Assembly (NCBI GenBank): GCA_030549495.1
Contig: JAUIRK010001052.1
Coordinates: forward strand, 1,612,001 to 1,676,000
DNA length: 64,000 nucleotides
Direction: 5' to 3'
Source of the DNA: Nectonema munidae
Taxonomy: Eukaryota; Nematomorpha; Nectonematoida; Nectonematidae
A model generated the notes under the pieces. That model was not told the origin of the DNA and did not search any database. It was given only the letters and a program-made list of their open reading frames with translations. A program made the translations under genes and the position numbers. Positions 35,141-46,540 of the stretch are shown here, in pieces. The number at the start of each line of letters is the position of its first letter. The stretch's first letter is position 1.

Positions 35141-35271
35141 CCCATTTAAGACAAAGCAAAGCAGACGATATCTAAAAAAAATGCAGACGATTTATATTCA
35201 AAGTCATTGAAAAAAGCAGACGAAGATGAAATTACTTATGTTCCAAAATAGGAACATTGGTCGTAAATGGG
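35141..35271. mobile_element. TTAA-flanked piggyBac-type MITE, 131 bp
   Basis: Flanked by TTAA on both sides (35137-35140 and 35272-35275), with short inverted ends CCCATTTA and TAAATGGG. Inside are the words 'GCAGACGATTTATATTCAAA' and 'TTCCAAAATAGGAACATTGG'. A sister copy with the same interior is at 40843-40971. Confidence 0.9.
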
Positions 35272-35275
35272 TTAA

Positions 35276-36789
35276 GTTTTCCCGTATAAACATGAAACTT
35301 TTTAATTTTCTTCCCAAATTCGAATCTGAATTTGGCATTGCTGCTTTTGATATCTGCAAATGTGAAGCTTGTAGAGTTTTCTGGTTTGAGATTATTGATC
35401 ATGGTATTGACAACGTCTCTGCTACTTATTTTATCTCTAAGTATGAAAACTATAATTTGTAGTTCTAGCTCCATCAGGTGAAAATTAGATGACATGCGCT
35501 TCTTTTTTTTTGCATAGATTCTATTCCAGCTCCGGCTGTCACTCTGAATTTATTGCTTGAGAAAACCATTATTTGATATTCTAAATTCTAAAACTTTCTG
35601 CTTATATTTAAAAGTGCTTATTTTATCAATACACATCAAAAAAGTTTTCAATATAACTATAGTCAATTGAAATAAAAACAAGTAAGAATTCCTTATCTTA
35701 TTTCTTTTTGCAATTACAAAATTTTATAAGGTTGGAGTAAGACTGATAATAACTAACCTTTAGAAGACTAATATGGCATTGGTGTCTGAACAAATGGGAA
35801 AAATTCCGTTGAAAAAAAAGCAAGCTGTAGTCTTAAAATTTCAGTCCTCAAAGGGTTTTAAAACAGGAATTAGAAAATGATGAGTTCGTCCCGATGAAAC
35901 TTCTTAGAACGCCCACTTTAATGACATTTAATCATTTTAAAACTAATTTCTCTTTTATTTTAATTTTATTAAAACCATTTTTAGTTCTATTTTGTCCTTT
36001 TGCAATATTATTTTTTCTATTTGCTATTCTAATTTACCTTTTTTGCCATTCTGTTTTTTTTCAATTTTTTTTATATAAATTTAGGTTTTTCATTTGTTAT
36101 ATTTGAAAGATGAAATTTTTAAAAAATTTTTGCGAAAAATTTATAAATAAATCATTCCAATTATTAATTATTTCGCATATATCTTATCTTCCTTCATTAA
36201 CTTTTTACTTTTTTCAAATTATTTTGACGTTTACCTGTTTTTACATTATTAGTTAAAAATACGAATAAAAAAATATTTATTTGATAAGAAATATAGTAAA
36301 TTTTTGTCGGTGAATATCTTAATTTTTTTGCCTTTTTGAATATTTCGTAAAAGATGAGTAATGAAATTTTGACGGTCTTCTATGCTAATAGTAAAGATTG
36401 CTTCTTTGATTATGCTTTGAAGAGTTTAATTTAGTTTCTGTTTTTATGCAAAAAAAATCATCGTAAATAGTCAAAATATCAAAAAATTAAAAGCAATACA
36501 TGTCAAAGTAATATTAATATAATAAATGAAAAACTAAAATTTAAAAAAAAATTGAAGGAAATAGAATTACAAAAGGACAAAATAGAACTAAAAATTGTAT
36601 ATAAAAAATGATTTCATTTCTTGAGACAATAGTGTCGCACTGATTACGCTTTGAGAAATTGATTTGCGTAAAATTTTACCCTATTTAAAGCTAGCTTTAT
36701 TATATGTTTTTGGCTGGCGGAAGGAGGGGGAGTGGTGGATTCCGCCCCCTTTGTTAAAATTTTGTTGAAAAAGATTTTTTTTATTCGTA
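35276..36789. other. no recognised gene
   Basis: AT-rich. Overlapping antiparallel open frames at 35226-35495 and a hydrophobic frame at 35894-36106 have no recognised relatives. A G-rich patch near 36716-36750 (GGCTGGCGGAAGGAGGGGG ... CCGCCCCCT) could be another hAT-end scrap. Confidence 0.4.
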
Positions 36790-37107
36790 CACGCATACAG
36801 TACCCTTTTCAAATACGCTGAATCGATTGGTGATACCACTTCTGACAGAAAGATGTCAATTATCGAGAATATCAATCAAAATTGTCTGGATCTTTCAAAA
36901 TATAAAAATAATAATTATTTTATCTTTTATTATATAAAAAAGTATACACTACTTCTTTTCAAGTACGCTGAATGGTTTCGTGATACACCCTTTCGACAAA
37001 ATTTGTTAATTATCGAGAACATCAATCAAAACTAAAAGGGACTGTCAAAATATAAAAATAAAAATAATTTTATCTTCAAAACACTCATAAACCACCTTGT
37101 TAAGTGC
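36790..37107. repeat. about 150-bp tandem repeat, left block (two units)
   Basis: Units begin around CAAATACGCTGAATCGATTGG (36811) and CAAGTACGCTGAATGG (36961), 150 bp apart. Shared words include 'ATTATCGAGAAYATCAATCA' and 'CAAAATATAAAAATAA'. The array resumes at 38065 after a hAT insertion. Confidence 0.85.
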
Positions 37108-38064
37108 TAGTGATGGGACGATTCTGATTATTTAAACACACCATGCCGATTCCGATGATGATACCTATTCCTTTTATTTTAGAAACTTTATATTTTTCAC
37201 AAATCGAATGAGTATTCAATTAGCAATTATATCTTTGATTAAGTAGAGAAAACAAAAAAAAACATCTAATTGTTTCTATATTCTTATACTTAAACACAAA
37301 TGATAATAATTAGTTTACAAGCCTTTTACACAAGTGACCAAAACATTTTTAAAACGATAATAAATTCGAAAAAGACATAAAATTACACTTTAACAAATGT
37401 GAACTCACAAAATTTTTAACCGTATTACTTATCCTCTCTATTAAATTTTTGATAGTATTTAAAAGGAGTTGACCAAAATCGTCTGCTTTAAGTGTACTGA
37501 TTGGTTAATTGCATCACGAAAACACAAATAAACCACACAATCTTTACCGCATTTTCAAAACAACTATTTTGTCTTGAGCAATTGATGCCAAACTAAAGAC
37601 ATCATTTACCACATTACATGCTTTAAAAATAAACCCAAGATACTAAAATCAAGTCCTTAGATTATCATCTCCAATTAAAACACTATTTCAAAACCCACAG
37701 AAGTCAGAAATAAAATCAAAATGCGTTCCCTTTCGCTCAGTTCAACTGGACTTTCCAATTACATCGTACAATTTATAGATTTAAAGTTTTTAACTTATTT
37801 CTAATTATGTTCTAGTTAAAACCGCTGTTTTAGATAAGTCTACTAATTCTCTATATGGAAGAAAGAATATTTTTTTCTTATATACAGATACAAAAACAGA
37901 AAAGAGTATATTCAACAATAGATCTTGCTATACATAAAATGTCAACTTTGTTTATTTAATAAAAAAATATTTTAAAAAATATTTGAAGAATCGGAACAAG
38001 GTATCGGGAAGTAGCACTCCCATACATGATAAAATCCCGATTTCTATAAATCGTCCCATCACTA
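37108..38064. mobile_element. non-autonomous hAT, 957 bp, within the tandem repeat
   Basis: Perfect 16-bp inverted ends, TAGTGATGGGACGATT. The right flank is TCAAATAC and the left flank TTAAGTGC. Both derive from the repeat-unit word TCAARTAC that lies just before CGCTGAA in other units, so this is an 8-bp duplication with a few changes on the left. No transposase remnant was recognised inside the AT-rich interior. Confidence 0.85.
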
Positions 38065-38310
38065 TCAAATACGCTGAATCAATTGGTGATGTTCACTTTC
38101 GACAAGAATATCTCAGTTATTGAGTATATCAATCAAAAATGACAGAGTCTTTCAAAATATTCATTCCCTTTTTCAAGTTTAATTAAATATACCATATACT
38201 TGTATCTGACGTGTATTTCCGTTAGTCTTTCTAGGGACACTGAGTGGATTGATGACTTCTATTTCTTACAAAGATGTGTGCATAATATAGGTCATTCAGC
38301 AATATGTATA
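38065..38310. repeat. about 150-bp tandem repeat, right block
   Basis: Continues the array: TCAAATACGCTGAATCAATT (38065) with 'GAGTATATCAATCAAAAATG'. A fourth, more decayed unit starts near 38239 ('CACTGAGTGGATTGATGAC'). Confidence 0.7.
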
Positions 38311-39954
38311 TTGGGTATAACAAATGTTTGAAAAATTTTAAAGCAAATAAACTTGACAATAAAATGAAAAAAATCGCAACAGGTTTTACCTGACAAAACT
38401 GAAGCTTGCCTTTTTACCGTTCAAAAATATTAAATAAAATCAGAAAAGTGTAATAGAATAAGCATCAATTGATAGGAGGAATGCAATCAGTTATAAAATA
38501 CAATGAGCAGCAACTGATAAAAATACAATCAGTTATAAAACCTATCAATGGCAATTTATACTTTCACAAGATACAGTCATATATTGAGAAATCAATTTGA
38601 TAATATTTTCCGAATAATCTATCATATTACTCTTATATTGTAAATATATGTGTGGTTATAGTTATATCATCACAAGGCAAGGTTTGCAATTTATCGCTTA
38701 TAGATCAAAAAACCACAGGTTCATCATTACCAGTTCTCATTGATATTGAATGCATCTGTACGTTTTGTTGTGTCATAACTTCAATAGTATAATTTATCAT
38801 CTTTCATACAGTAAAGTTATCACCGTTGTAAATGTGAATATATTACAATTTATATTTACAAATAATATTATAAATATACATTTCATTACTTCATAATCAA
38901 GTAAGGTCTCAAATTTTTTGATAATCAAAAGTTTTTTTGATTTGCTTATAGTAGGAACAAATTTGTCAAAAAAAATCACAGCCTTTATCAGTGACATTTT
39001 ATAAAGTACTTTTTGAGTGCATTATTACCAAATTCAAGAATATTTCTCGGCACTTCTTTACTGCTCCCTCTCAACAAAAACTAACCAACCATCTCCATAA
39101 CTGACCATAACTCACCCATTGCCTGATTAGGTACTAACTCACTCACATATTTAATCTCTTTACGAAATGGTTTATTATTTTACCTATAATAGGTCAAGGA
39201 GCTCAGAAGTATCTGGTTATCTTGGCCCTAACTTTTTATAACTATTTTAAGAACTCTGATAATAATTATCGGAGAAACTTAAAATTATGGCTAGATGATG
39301 TTAATTTGTTATATTTAAAAAGCCAAAAAAGATGAAATGATAGGATAAACATATCTTTTAAATTCGAATGGTATTTCTAGGGGGCCGAAGGGGTCCCCTA
39401 GCCATAAAAAAGGTTAAATCAGACGATTTTTATTTGAGGTATCACTGTCAACCCATTGTATTTATTAAAAAAAAGAATGACATATCTCAAAAGTCGTCAG
39501 CTAATATCTGTTTTACTCGAGTGGCGCCAGTTCCAGCTCTGAGAAAAACTAACCTCCAACCTATATTTTATGCCTAAAGCTCAAAGTCAATGTTATATAC
39601 CTGTACCTATATCTTTTGATAAGTTTAACCATGAAGGTATTTAGCACGTGTCGGTTGGGATTTCCCTCTCCGCCCTCGGCAATAGTAGTCAACATTTAAT
39701 TTTTTAGAATTAACAAAAATGGATTCTAATTTTTATCTAATAATTGTATGAGCTTTTCAGGTAAATGCGGGTAGAAAATTATTTTACGGGACCTGCGGAT
39801 CTCGTTTTTTTACAGTTGTGGGAAAACGAGGGTAAACTTTTACGAATGTGGGAGATACTTTTTAACCATGTAGTTCTTTACTCGCTACTAGTACCTTGCT
39901 TAGCCAGGTGACTCACTTTGAGACAAGTAGATACATTTGTGTAGATTCACCAAT
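38311..39954. other. no recognised gene
   Basis: AT-rich. 38460-38560 holds short repeats of 'AATCAGTTATAAAA'. The frame at 39368-39577 (VFLGGRRGPLAIKKVKSDDF...) starts in a G/C-run patch reminiscent of hAT ends, but I cannot assign it. Confidence 0.4.
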
Positions 39955-40040
39955 AAAGGTACCGTGGGGTGTTTTCATCGAGAAGGCACAATTGCGCCGC
40001 TTGTATCAAACTATGAGAAAGGTAAGCTTGATGCCGGATT
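39955..40040 (-). mobile_element. tRNA-derived SINE, copy 3 (-), head missing
   Basis: Contains the tail (GGTACC in complement), body CTTCTCGATGAAAACACC and the central CATAGTTTGATACAAGCG, but stops at CCGGCATCAAGC before the B-box. The sequence then changes abruptly to TCAAAACACTCATAAACCAC, a word also present at 37078. Confidence 0.75.
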
Positions 40041-40842
40041 TCAAAACACTCATAAACCACCAAGGACAACAAGGTAAAGAACACTTTTTATGATCTACAA
40101 GACTATATTTGGGAACCATCATTTATTTAATTGATATTACATGTTTGAAAAAATGTACTACTAGGGCGCATCCTCAATATTTTTGGGGGATGAACTTTTT
40201 TTTTTTATAATTTTCCAAATTTATTATAAGGAATTTTTATCCAATGAGCACACCACCATTATTACCCGACAATATACTTGCACTATAAGCTCTCAATCCA
40301 ACCACAACTGCACAGATTTTATGAAGTCAATTTACCTTGTTTGTAATTCTGATTGCATCAACCTTCTAGCTCAGTGGGTTTCAAACTGGAGTCCGCGCTG
40401 CTGCGAAGAAGTTCCATGCGGATCGAGAAGAGGACACTGAGTGAATCGTTTTTCGCAAAATAGTGCACCCATATTGGGTCATTTGCTATTTTTGCCAATA
40501 AATCACATTAAAAAATAAAATAAATTAGTCGTTGAATTGAGTACTATTTTTTTCTTTTATTGCTTAAGCCTAATTTGTAAATATGCATTTTTCTTAATGG
40601 CTAAAAAATGAAATATGACAACTCACACTTGAAATTTTGTTTTACTGCATTAATGTCCAGTGTGAAAGAGGATCATAAGTCTCTTTGAGGTTCTGAAGTG
40701 TTAGCATCCACTTTTCTTAAGCCCGTCAAATGAAGCTTGCGCTGTTAGTGAAGCACTCGAGTTCGGTAAACTAAACTATTGGCTGAACAATTGCACAAAT
40801 TCATGTTTGATAAATAACAGGAATGTTTTTGCAAAATATTAA

Positions 40843-40971
40843 CCCATTAAGTACCAAGAAATCAAACGATATTTTAAAAAAACGCAGACGATTTATATTC
40901 AAAGTCATTGAAAAAAGCAGACGAAGATAAATTACTTATGTTCCCAAATGGGAACATTGGGGCTTAATTGG
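40843..40971. mobile_element. TTAA-flanked piggyBac-type MITE, 129 bp, with empty site in copy 1
   Basis: TTAA at 40839-40842 and 40972-40975. The interior is nearly identical to 35141-35271. Copy 1 of the host hAT has the uninterrupted site GCAAAATATTAAGTATCG near 27515, exactly as expected for precise TTAA insertion. Confidence 0.93.
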
Positions 40972-41147
40972 TTAAGTATGGTTTGAAAAGCATATCTGTT
41001 GTCAAAAGGTTCCACAACATAGGAGAACAGTTGATATTACCTTGTGCAAAGATATATTGAATGTGGTAAGAATTTCTGAAGTTATAAATTTGAAGCATAT
41101 CTTCCTGTCAAACGATACCGTTAGAGCTAATAGGAAAAAATTGCTTT

Positions 41148-42205
41148 CAAAATTTTTTTTTATTCTATATAAATTTTTTCACTAAAAATGTAAAAAAAGA
41201 ATCAAAAATATCATGATGAAGTATTAAAATAAAACAAAAAAATATTTGAAAATATTTGAAGGCAGAGAAGTTCTGTTCTTAGCCATCAATTTTTTAAACA
41301 ATGAAAACGAGCGCTCGACAGCAACAGATGTTTCTTGACATTTATGCAAAAATGTATATGCTGGAGGGGAAATATTTGAGTTTTTCAAGGCCATTTTTTA
41401 TTTCAAATCACTGTCTTTCATTCTTTCTTTTAACATTCATCAATTTTAAAATTCAAGTTTTGATATATTTGAAATGCCTTTTTCAAACTGAAATGAATAG
41501 ATAGGTTTTCATCCGCTATATCACAAATGCTTAGCTGACCAACTACCAACAATCAAACTATTGTTTTCTTCTATTGAATCAACAAAATGATTTTGATTTT
41601 TTTTGAAAATTTTTTAATTGAAATTTACATATAGTTATATAAACTCTCATTTTTTGTTATACTTTCTTTTGAGCTTTTATGTTTTTTCGAATTTTAATGG
41701 CTTTCGACAAAAAAAGATTTATCGAATTTTTTATTTATCTTGCATAATTTACATTACAAATCACCATTAAGATCTACGGTATATTCTTCTGGGTATTTAT
41801 TAACAATAATTTTTACTTTGGCTTTACAACATTTAGAAACTTTAGGCATTCTATTCTTAAATTAAAAATTTTTTATTAAGTTCAAAAAACAGTAAAAACA
41901 ATATTGCTGTCGTTTTATACTGGAAAAATCTTAACAAAAACACTAAAATTAGTGGGAAACCACACAAGAAAAGATTAAAATTGGAATTGGGATTGAGAAA
42001 AAAATTTTTTTTCCAAAAATTATTTTATCGTGACATGAAAAAAAATATTTAAATATTTATTTTTTCTCTTTTTGAACTATATTTTGATTTTCATAAATTC
42101 TTGACTCACGTAAAAATTTTTTTTTACTTTATTCACTAAAAAAAGTTTTTGATGTTGAAGTTTTTGTATCGAATCTTTGAAAAAAAAATTTTGTTGACTT
42201 TATTG
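41148..42205 (-). mobile_element. deleted CGGBP1-like hAT inside copy 2
   Basis: Extra DNA relative to copy 1. On the minus strand, Met at 41849 begins MPKVSKCCKAKVKIIVNKYP, followed by a BED/CGGBP1-type finger (CKLCKINKKFDK...H..SKKHKSS) to about 41650, interrupted by stops. The far end (about 41345-41225) keeps ETSVAVERSFSLFKKLMAKN, the hAT dimerisation motif. The catalytic middle is mostly missing. Both ends share CAAAATTTTTTTTT in opposite orientation; the flanks ATTGCTTT and TTGACTTT are only loosely alike, so the exact borders are uncertain by some tens of bases. Confidence 0.72.
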
Positions 42206-42823
42206 TCTTTTAACTGCCCTACTGATGACATGTCAGGCGTGGTTTTTCGCAATTCGATTTTCAACTTTTTTGTTCAGATTGATGGAACGATGGATGCTGC
42301 AAACTCATCTCAGCCTTGTGTTTACCTACAATATGTATATGATAAAAACCTGGTGGACAATTTTTTATTTTGCGAAACTTAGCATTAGAACAACTGCAAG
42401 AGAAACATTTGACAAAGTGATAAGAATTTTTACAGGACATGCTATTAATTCGGAATCTGACTAAGCAAAAATCTACAGATGTAATTGGTACCCAGTGCGC
42501 CGGGCCATAAAACCATACCGACGAGTTAAAAAATCTTTTTAATGAAGTCATTAAAACAGTGTATTTCATTAAAGCAAATGCTTCAACTCTTGTTTGCTTT
42601 CAGATTTAAAAATCTCTTGCCGCATTCGAACGTAAGGTGGCTTTCCAAAGAAAAATTTTCCAAGCCATACTATGGAAAGAAATCTAGCAATTTCTGCAAA
42701 GCAAACTAGACATGCATGTAGAATTTTCTGATGTTCGTTTTCGTATATTCCTATCATTTTTAGTGAACATACTTGAATATATGAATTTTTTTAACATTGG
42801 GCTCCAAGGAAAAAAGGTCAGAT

Positions 42824-43111
42824 CAGTGGGGGATCGAGAAATCTTTTGTGTGGGGGGGGGGGGGGGGGGGGGGTATACTATTATTATCAAAATATTTTAC
42901 ACATTTTATTAGGGAAGAAATTTGAAAAGATTAAAATTATATTACAAAGTCTTTTCTTCTTTCTTTTTGCTTTGAAAATCGATCAATGACTTCATCAATT
43001 TTGATTTCTATTTTAGGGTGGACTCCAACCTTAATTTTTCTTGAATAGATTGCTGGTGGGGGGGGGGGGGGGGGTATGCATCCCCCTATCCCCCCTCTCG
43101 GTCCATCCCTG
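42824..43111. mobile_element. non-autonomous hAT, 288 bp, second copy of the 7356 family
   Basis: Starts CAGTGGGGGATCGAG and ends CGGTCCATCCCTG. Flanks are GGTCAGAT (42816-42823) and GGTCAGAG (43112-43119), 7 of 8 matching. The interior is nearly identical to 7356-7625, including the minus-strand transposase tail (stop near 42937). It contains two very long G runs, about 22 at 42852 and about 16 at 43058, far longer than in the other copy. Confidence 0.93.
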
Positions 43112-44113
43112 GGTCAGAGTAGTTCATTGTAATAAAAAAAATATCATTTGAAATGAAGTTGGAATAATTGCATTCTTTGAGAAAGAAAATTTTGCTCTAT
43201 TTTTGAATATATTTGTTGATGAAAATGGATTTTCGTTAATAAAGATGTGCGGGAGGCCATATAACACCATGTAGCATATCTTGGCCATGAAATTTCTCCT
43301 TATTTTCCTAACCTACAAGAATTTGAAAAATACTATAAATTTATCAAAAACCAGATTATAATCTCGATTAGTAATCTGGCCTCAGATGACTTCTTAATTC
43401 AAGAACAGTTTATTGATTTTGTTAATGATTGAGGAGGTGCAAAACATGTTTTTCTGAAATATCTCATAGCGATTTTTCAATTGAAATGGGAGAGTCCTAT
43501 GCCTGCAAATATTGCTTTAATTCGATTTACCACTACATATGAATGTGAGCTAGCGTTTTCCATGCTACTCTCCATTGAAATCAAATCCCGAAACAGATTG
43601 TAAGTGAATAATGATATGAGAGTTGAATTGCGAAAAAAGAGCCAAATTTAGAAACCTGGTTTAGAAAAATGAGATAGCATCCATCTAATTGAGATTTGGA
43701 TTGTTTAGACAAATTTTGAATAAACAATTGTGTCGATTTTTTAGTACGGTAGTTTATATATTGATTTATTTTTTTTAAATTAGACCCGACCTATTAAAAA
43801 ATTATAGTTTGACCGCTAGGTTGAAAATTTTTAGAAGGTTTATCAACAACTCTTCAAGCTCAACAAGGGAACAAAATCATTCATATATGATAGATCACTA
43901 CTCATCAGATGTAATTTCTTTATCCCTCCTTATTGCCATTTACCAGTTATTGAACCGGATGGTCATAGTCTATCTGTAGTCTATTAGATATGCTATACTC
44001 TAACCAAGTGAAGGTTTTATACCATGACTAAAAATGATCCTTTTGTAAATTTTTAGGGAGCTGAATTATTGGTTTAACCGATTTTATATTTGCTGTTCGA
44101 AGGTTAAACATAT

Positions 44114-44895
44114 CTTTGTCGTTGTCCTCTAAAGACCATTGTGAAAGAGTTGTATTAGAGGACTCATTGGTAATACTGCCAGACCTCATTTATCCGACAT
44201 CAGATTATTCTACAACCCCACTATCCGATGTAATATTGATTAGGAGCTAAAACATATTTCTCAGCCTCTCATCTCACTACTTGTCAACAAGCCTCGTTCA
44301 TATAAAATGAATTGGTTAAGTGGATTGATTACTCTGTACTGAAATGCATTGTTGCTAATTAAATTTTAAAATTTTTAGTAACGAAATGTTACCAAGCTTG
44401 ATTAGTAACACAGAAAAACCAACAATCATCTTAAAAAATCTTCATATTCTACCTACACATATATTCAGAGAGTAAAGTAAATTGTTTGAAAATATTTATT
44501 TTGGATATGGGTCTATGAATTGTCAGGTATGTTGCCGTGAATTTAATTTTGGCCATTTTAAGTAGAAAATGAAGGTTTAAATTTTTTGGAAGAAATATTC
44601 TACAAACTTTAAATTTATATAAATTAGCTATTCCAATCCCTAAGTTATACTCTAAAAATTACATGAAAATGAAATTATTTGTACTAAGTTTAACAAAAAT
44701 TTTAAACAAAGTGTAAAATCATTGCCAACTATTCTAAGAAATCTTAATAAAAAAAACTAAAACATAAAATAAAACGAATATCTAAGGATAAAGATGCTAT
44801 TTATTTGATTTCTAGAATAAAAGACTTGATTGTTTAAATTAGCCCCGTTGTTCACTTCAAGTACGGGGGGGGAGGAGGGGGGACAAAACTCATTA
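44114..44895. other. no recognised gene
   Basis: 44190-44240 (CAGACCTCATTTATCCGACA ... ACTATCCGAT) resembles a pogo/Tigger-type terminal region, but no second end is visible. The remainder is AT-rich. Confidence 0.4.
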
Positions 44896-45053
44896 TGGAG
44901 AGGGGGCAACACTGACCAAGGAGAGGGGCAAAGCTGATCAAGGAGAGGGGGCAAAGCTGATCCAGGAGAGGGGGCAAAGCTGATCAAGGAGATGTGGCAA
45001 AACTGATCAAGGAGATGGGGCAAAACTTATCAAGGAGATGGGGCAAAACTGAT
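44896..45053. repeat. 23-24-bp minisatellite, about 7 units
   Basis: Units of the form AAGGAGAGGGGGCAAAGCTG plus ATC, drifting to AAGGAGATGGGGCAAAACTG on the right. The flanks carry G runs. The proline/leucine-rich minus-strand frame across it is a by-product of the repeat. Confidence 0.92.
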
Positions 45054-46381
45054 TTTAATTGGGCCGGGATTATAAGAAAGTGTATATTCAAAGGAGTTTC
45101 AGATTGGTAAAATAAATCCCAGGGGGCCTAGTTCCATTGCCCCCTCTTATCGAAGGGCTTGGTTACAGTAATTAGGGATGAGCATTTTAAGGTTTAAATT
45201 ATAGAGTTCTTATATATAGTTATGTGCTATAAAAAATATTCGCTTCGTTCAAATATGCATGGGCTCTTATTCAAATGTGGCTACATTACTGCCTCTGATC
45301 AAATATAGCTCAAATGTGCATACTACTATAACAAAGAAGTGGACATTAATGAAAAAATAGATTTTAAATATTTATACAAGTCTCTAATAAATACTATAAA
45401 AAAAGATATATAATTCAGAAAATTGAAAATTATTTGAAGGGGGCGAAAAGCTTCTTTGCCCCCTTGAAATCACATTGTGGTGGGGGGGGGGCGAAAAGTA
45501 ATTTTTTTTTAAATAATGCATTTTTAATTTAAATTGAGTACTATATCTCATTTGAAGTTAAAGAAAGAAAAGTAATTAAATCTTAGTATTGTTTTACTCG
45601 ATTCGAATCGGTGATGGCTTTCATTATTATTGTTATCGCTATTCATTGTTACTTAAATCTTTTTGGTTTCAATCAACTTTACTCTGCAGTCAATGTCTGT
45701 TTTTCGATTTTGTTGTTGATAATTTTTATTTTATAAATTTTGAGTTTTGTATCTCTGTGATTATTAACAAAGGATTTAACTGTCTTTAGCGTGCGATTTT
45801 TGGCTACAAATCAGTTTATAAGCTTATCTCTATGTACGTTGATTGATACAAGCTGCTCACATCAATACCGCATTCTTTTTAAACCTATATACGTGTAGTA
45901 GAGTGTATAGATACGTCTATATAGTTTAGAGAAGAAATTGTCTCCATTGAAAAAAATGTATAAAAGTTTTGAAAAAGTGTTAGAACGCGGAGAAATTTTT
46001 TAATACATTTTCTATTATAAAAATTTGAATGAAGGAATAGGAGACTGTAGTTGTTAGTATACTTTTTGAAAGTTTTTTTTGTAAATCTTAGTTTTCATTC
46101 TCTACATTTTTTTTATTATTAGCATTTTTGATAATGAACGTAACTTGAAGTTCTAAGCTATATTAACGATTCTACTATGTTAAAAAAACACAAACACTCA
46201 TTGGGTCAATATGAGCCATTGTAAGTAAACAAGTATTGTTCAATTAGTCACACTTTATATTGGAATTACAATTGAAAAAAATAATGAAGCATAGTTTATA
46301 CATTTTTGAAGATTCTTTATTTTTCCAATTGAAATATGATTTTTAATAAATCTTAAAAAATTTAGAATTTTTAATATTTAT
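45054..46381. other. no recognised gene; G-run patches
   Basis: 45115-45165 (CCAGGGGGCCTAGTTCC...GCCCCCTC) and 45436-45495 (AAGGGGGCGAAAAG...GGTGGGGGGGGGGC) look like hAT-end scraps. No paired ends were found. The frame at 45589-45789 is hydrophobic and unassigned. Confidence 0.4.
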
Positions 46382-46389
46382 TGAAATAA

Positions 46390-46531
46390 AGGCACCATAG
46401 TGTGTTTTCATCGAGAAGGCACAATTGCTCCGCTTGTATCGAACTATGAGGAAAGCAGGCTTGATGCGAGATCGAACCAAGACCTTGAGTTATCGAATCT
46501 TGAGCATCTAACCAACCTTACTCACGCCCCA
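46390..46531 (-). mobile_element. tRNA-derived SINE, copy 4 (-), with TSD
   Basis: Near full length on the minus strand: head GGGGCGTGAGTAAGGTTGGT, B-box-like TTGGTTCGATCTC, body and tail. TGAAATAA occurs on both sides (46382-46389 and 46533-46540), consistent with a target duplication made by LINE machinery. Confidence 0.9.
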
Positions 46532-46540
46532 CTGAAATAA

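Larger units (their letters stand above)
40165..44113 (+). mobile_element. ZBED5/SCAND3-like hAT, copy 2 (with three insertions)
   Basis: Colinear with copy 1. The plus strand retains hAT phrases in order: about 42250-42370 FFVQIDGTMDAANSSQ and CVYLQYVYDKNLVDNFLFCE (first catalytic region); about 42540-42720 'LMKSLKQCISLKQMLQ/IKANASTLVCF' and QRKIFQAILWKEI; about 42760-42810 LVNILEYMNFFNIGLQ; and about 43515-43680 FTTTYECELAFSMLLSIEIK with SRNRL and VELRKKEPNLETWF, the C-terminal dimerisation domain of ZBED5-type proteins. Multiple stops and shifts occur. Insertions: 40843-40971 (TTAA MITE), about 41148-42205 (another hAT) and 42824-43111 (hAT derivative). Net length is about 2.5 kb. Confidence 0.8.

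Noticed and set aside
44757-45023. Pro/Leu-rich minus-strand protein
   Set aside because: A by-product of the 23-bp minisatellite.
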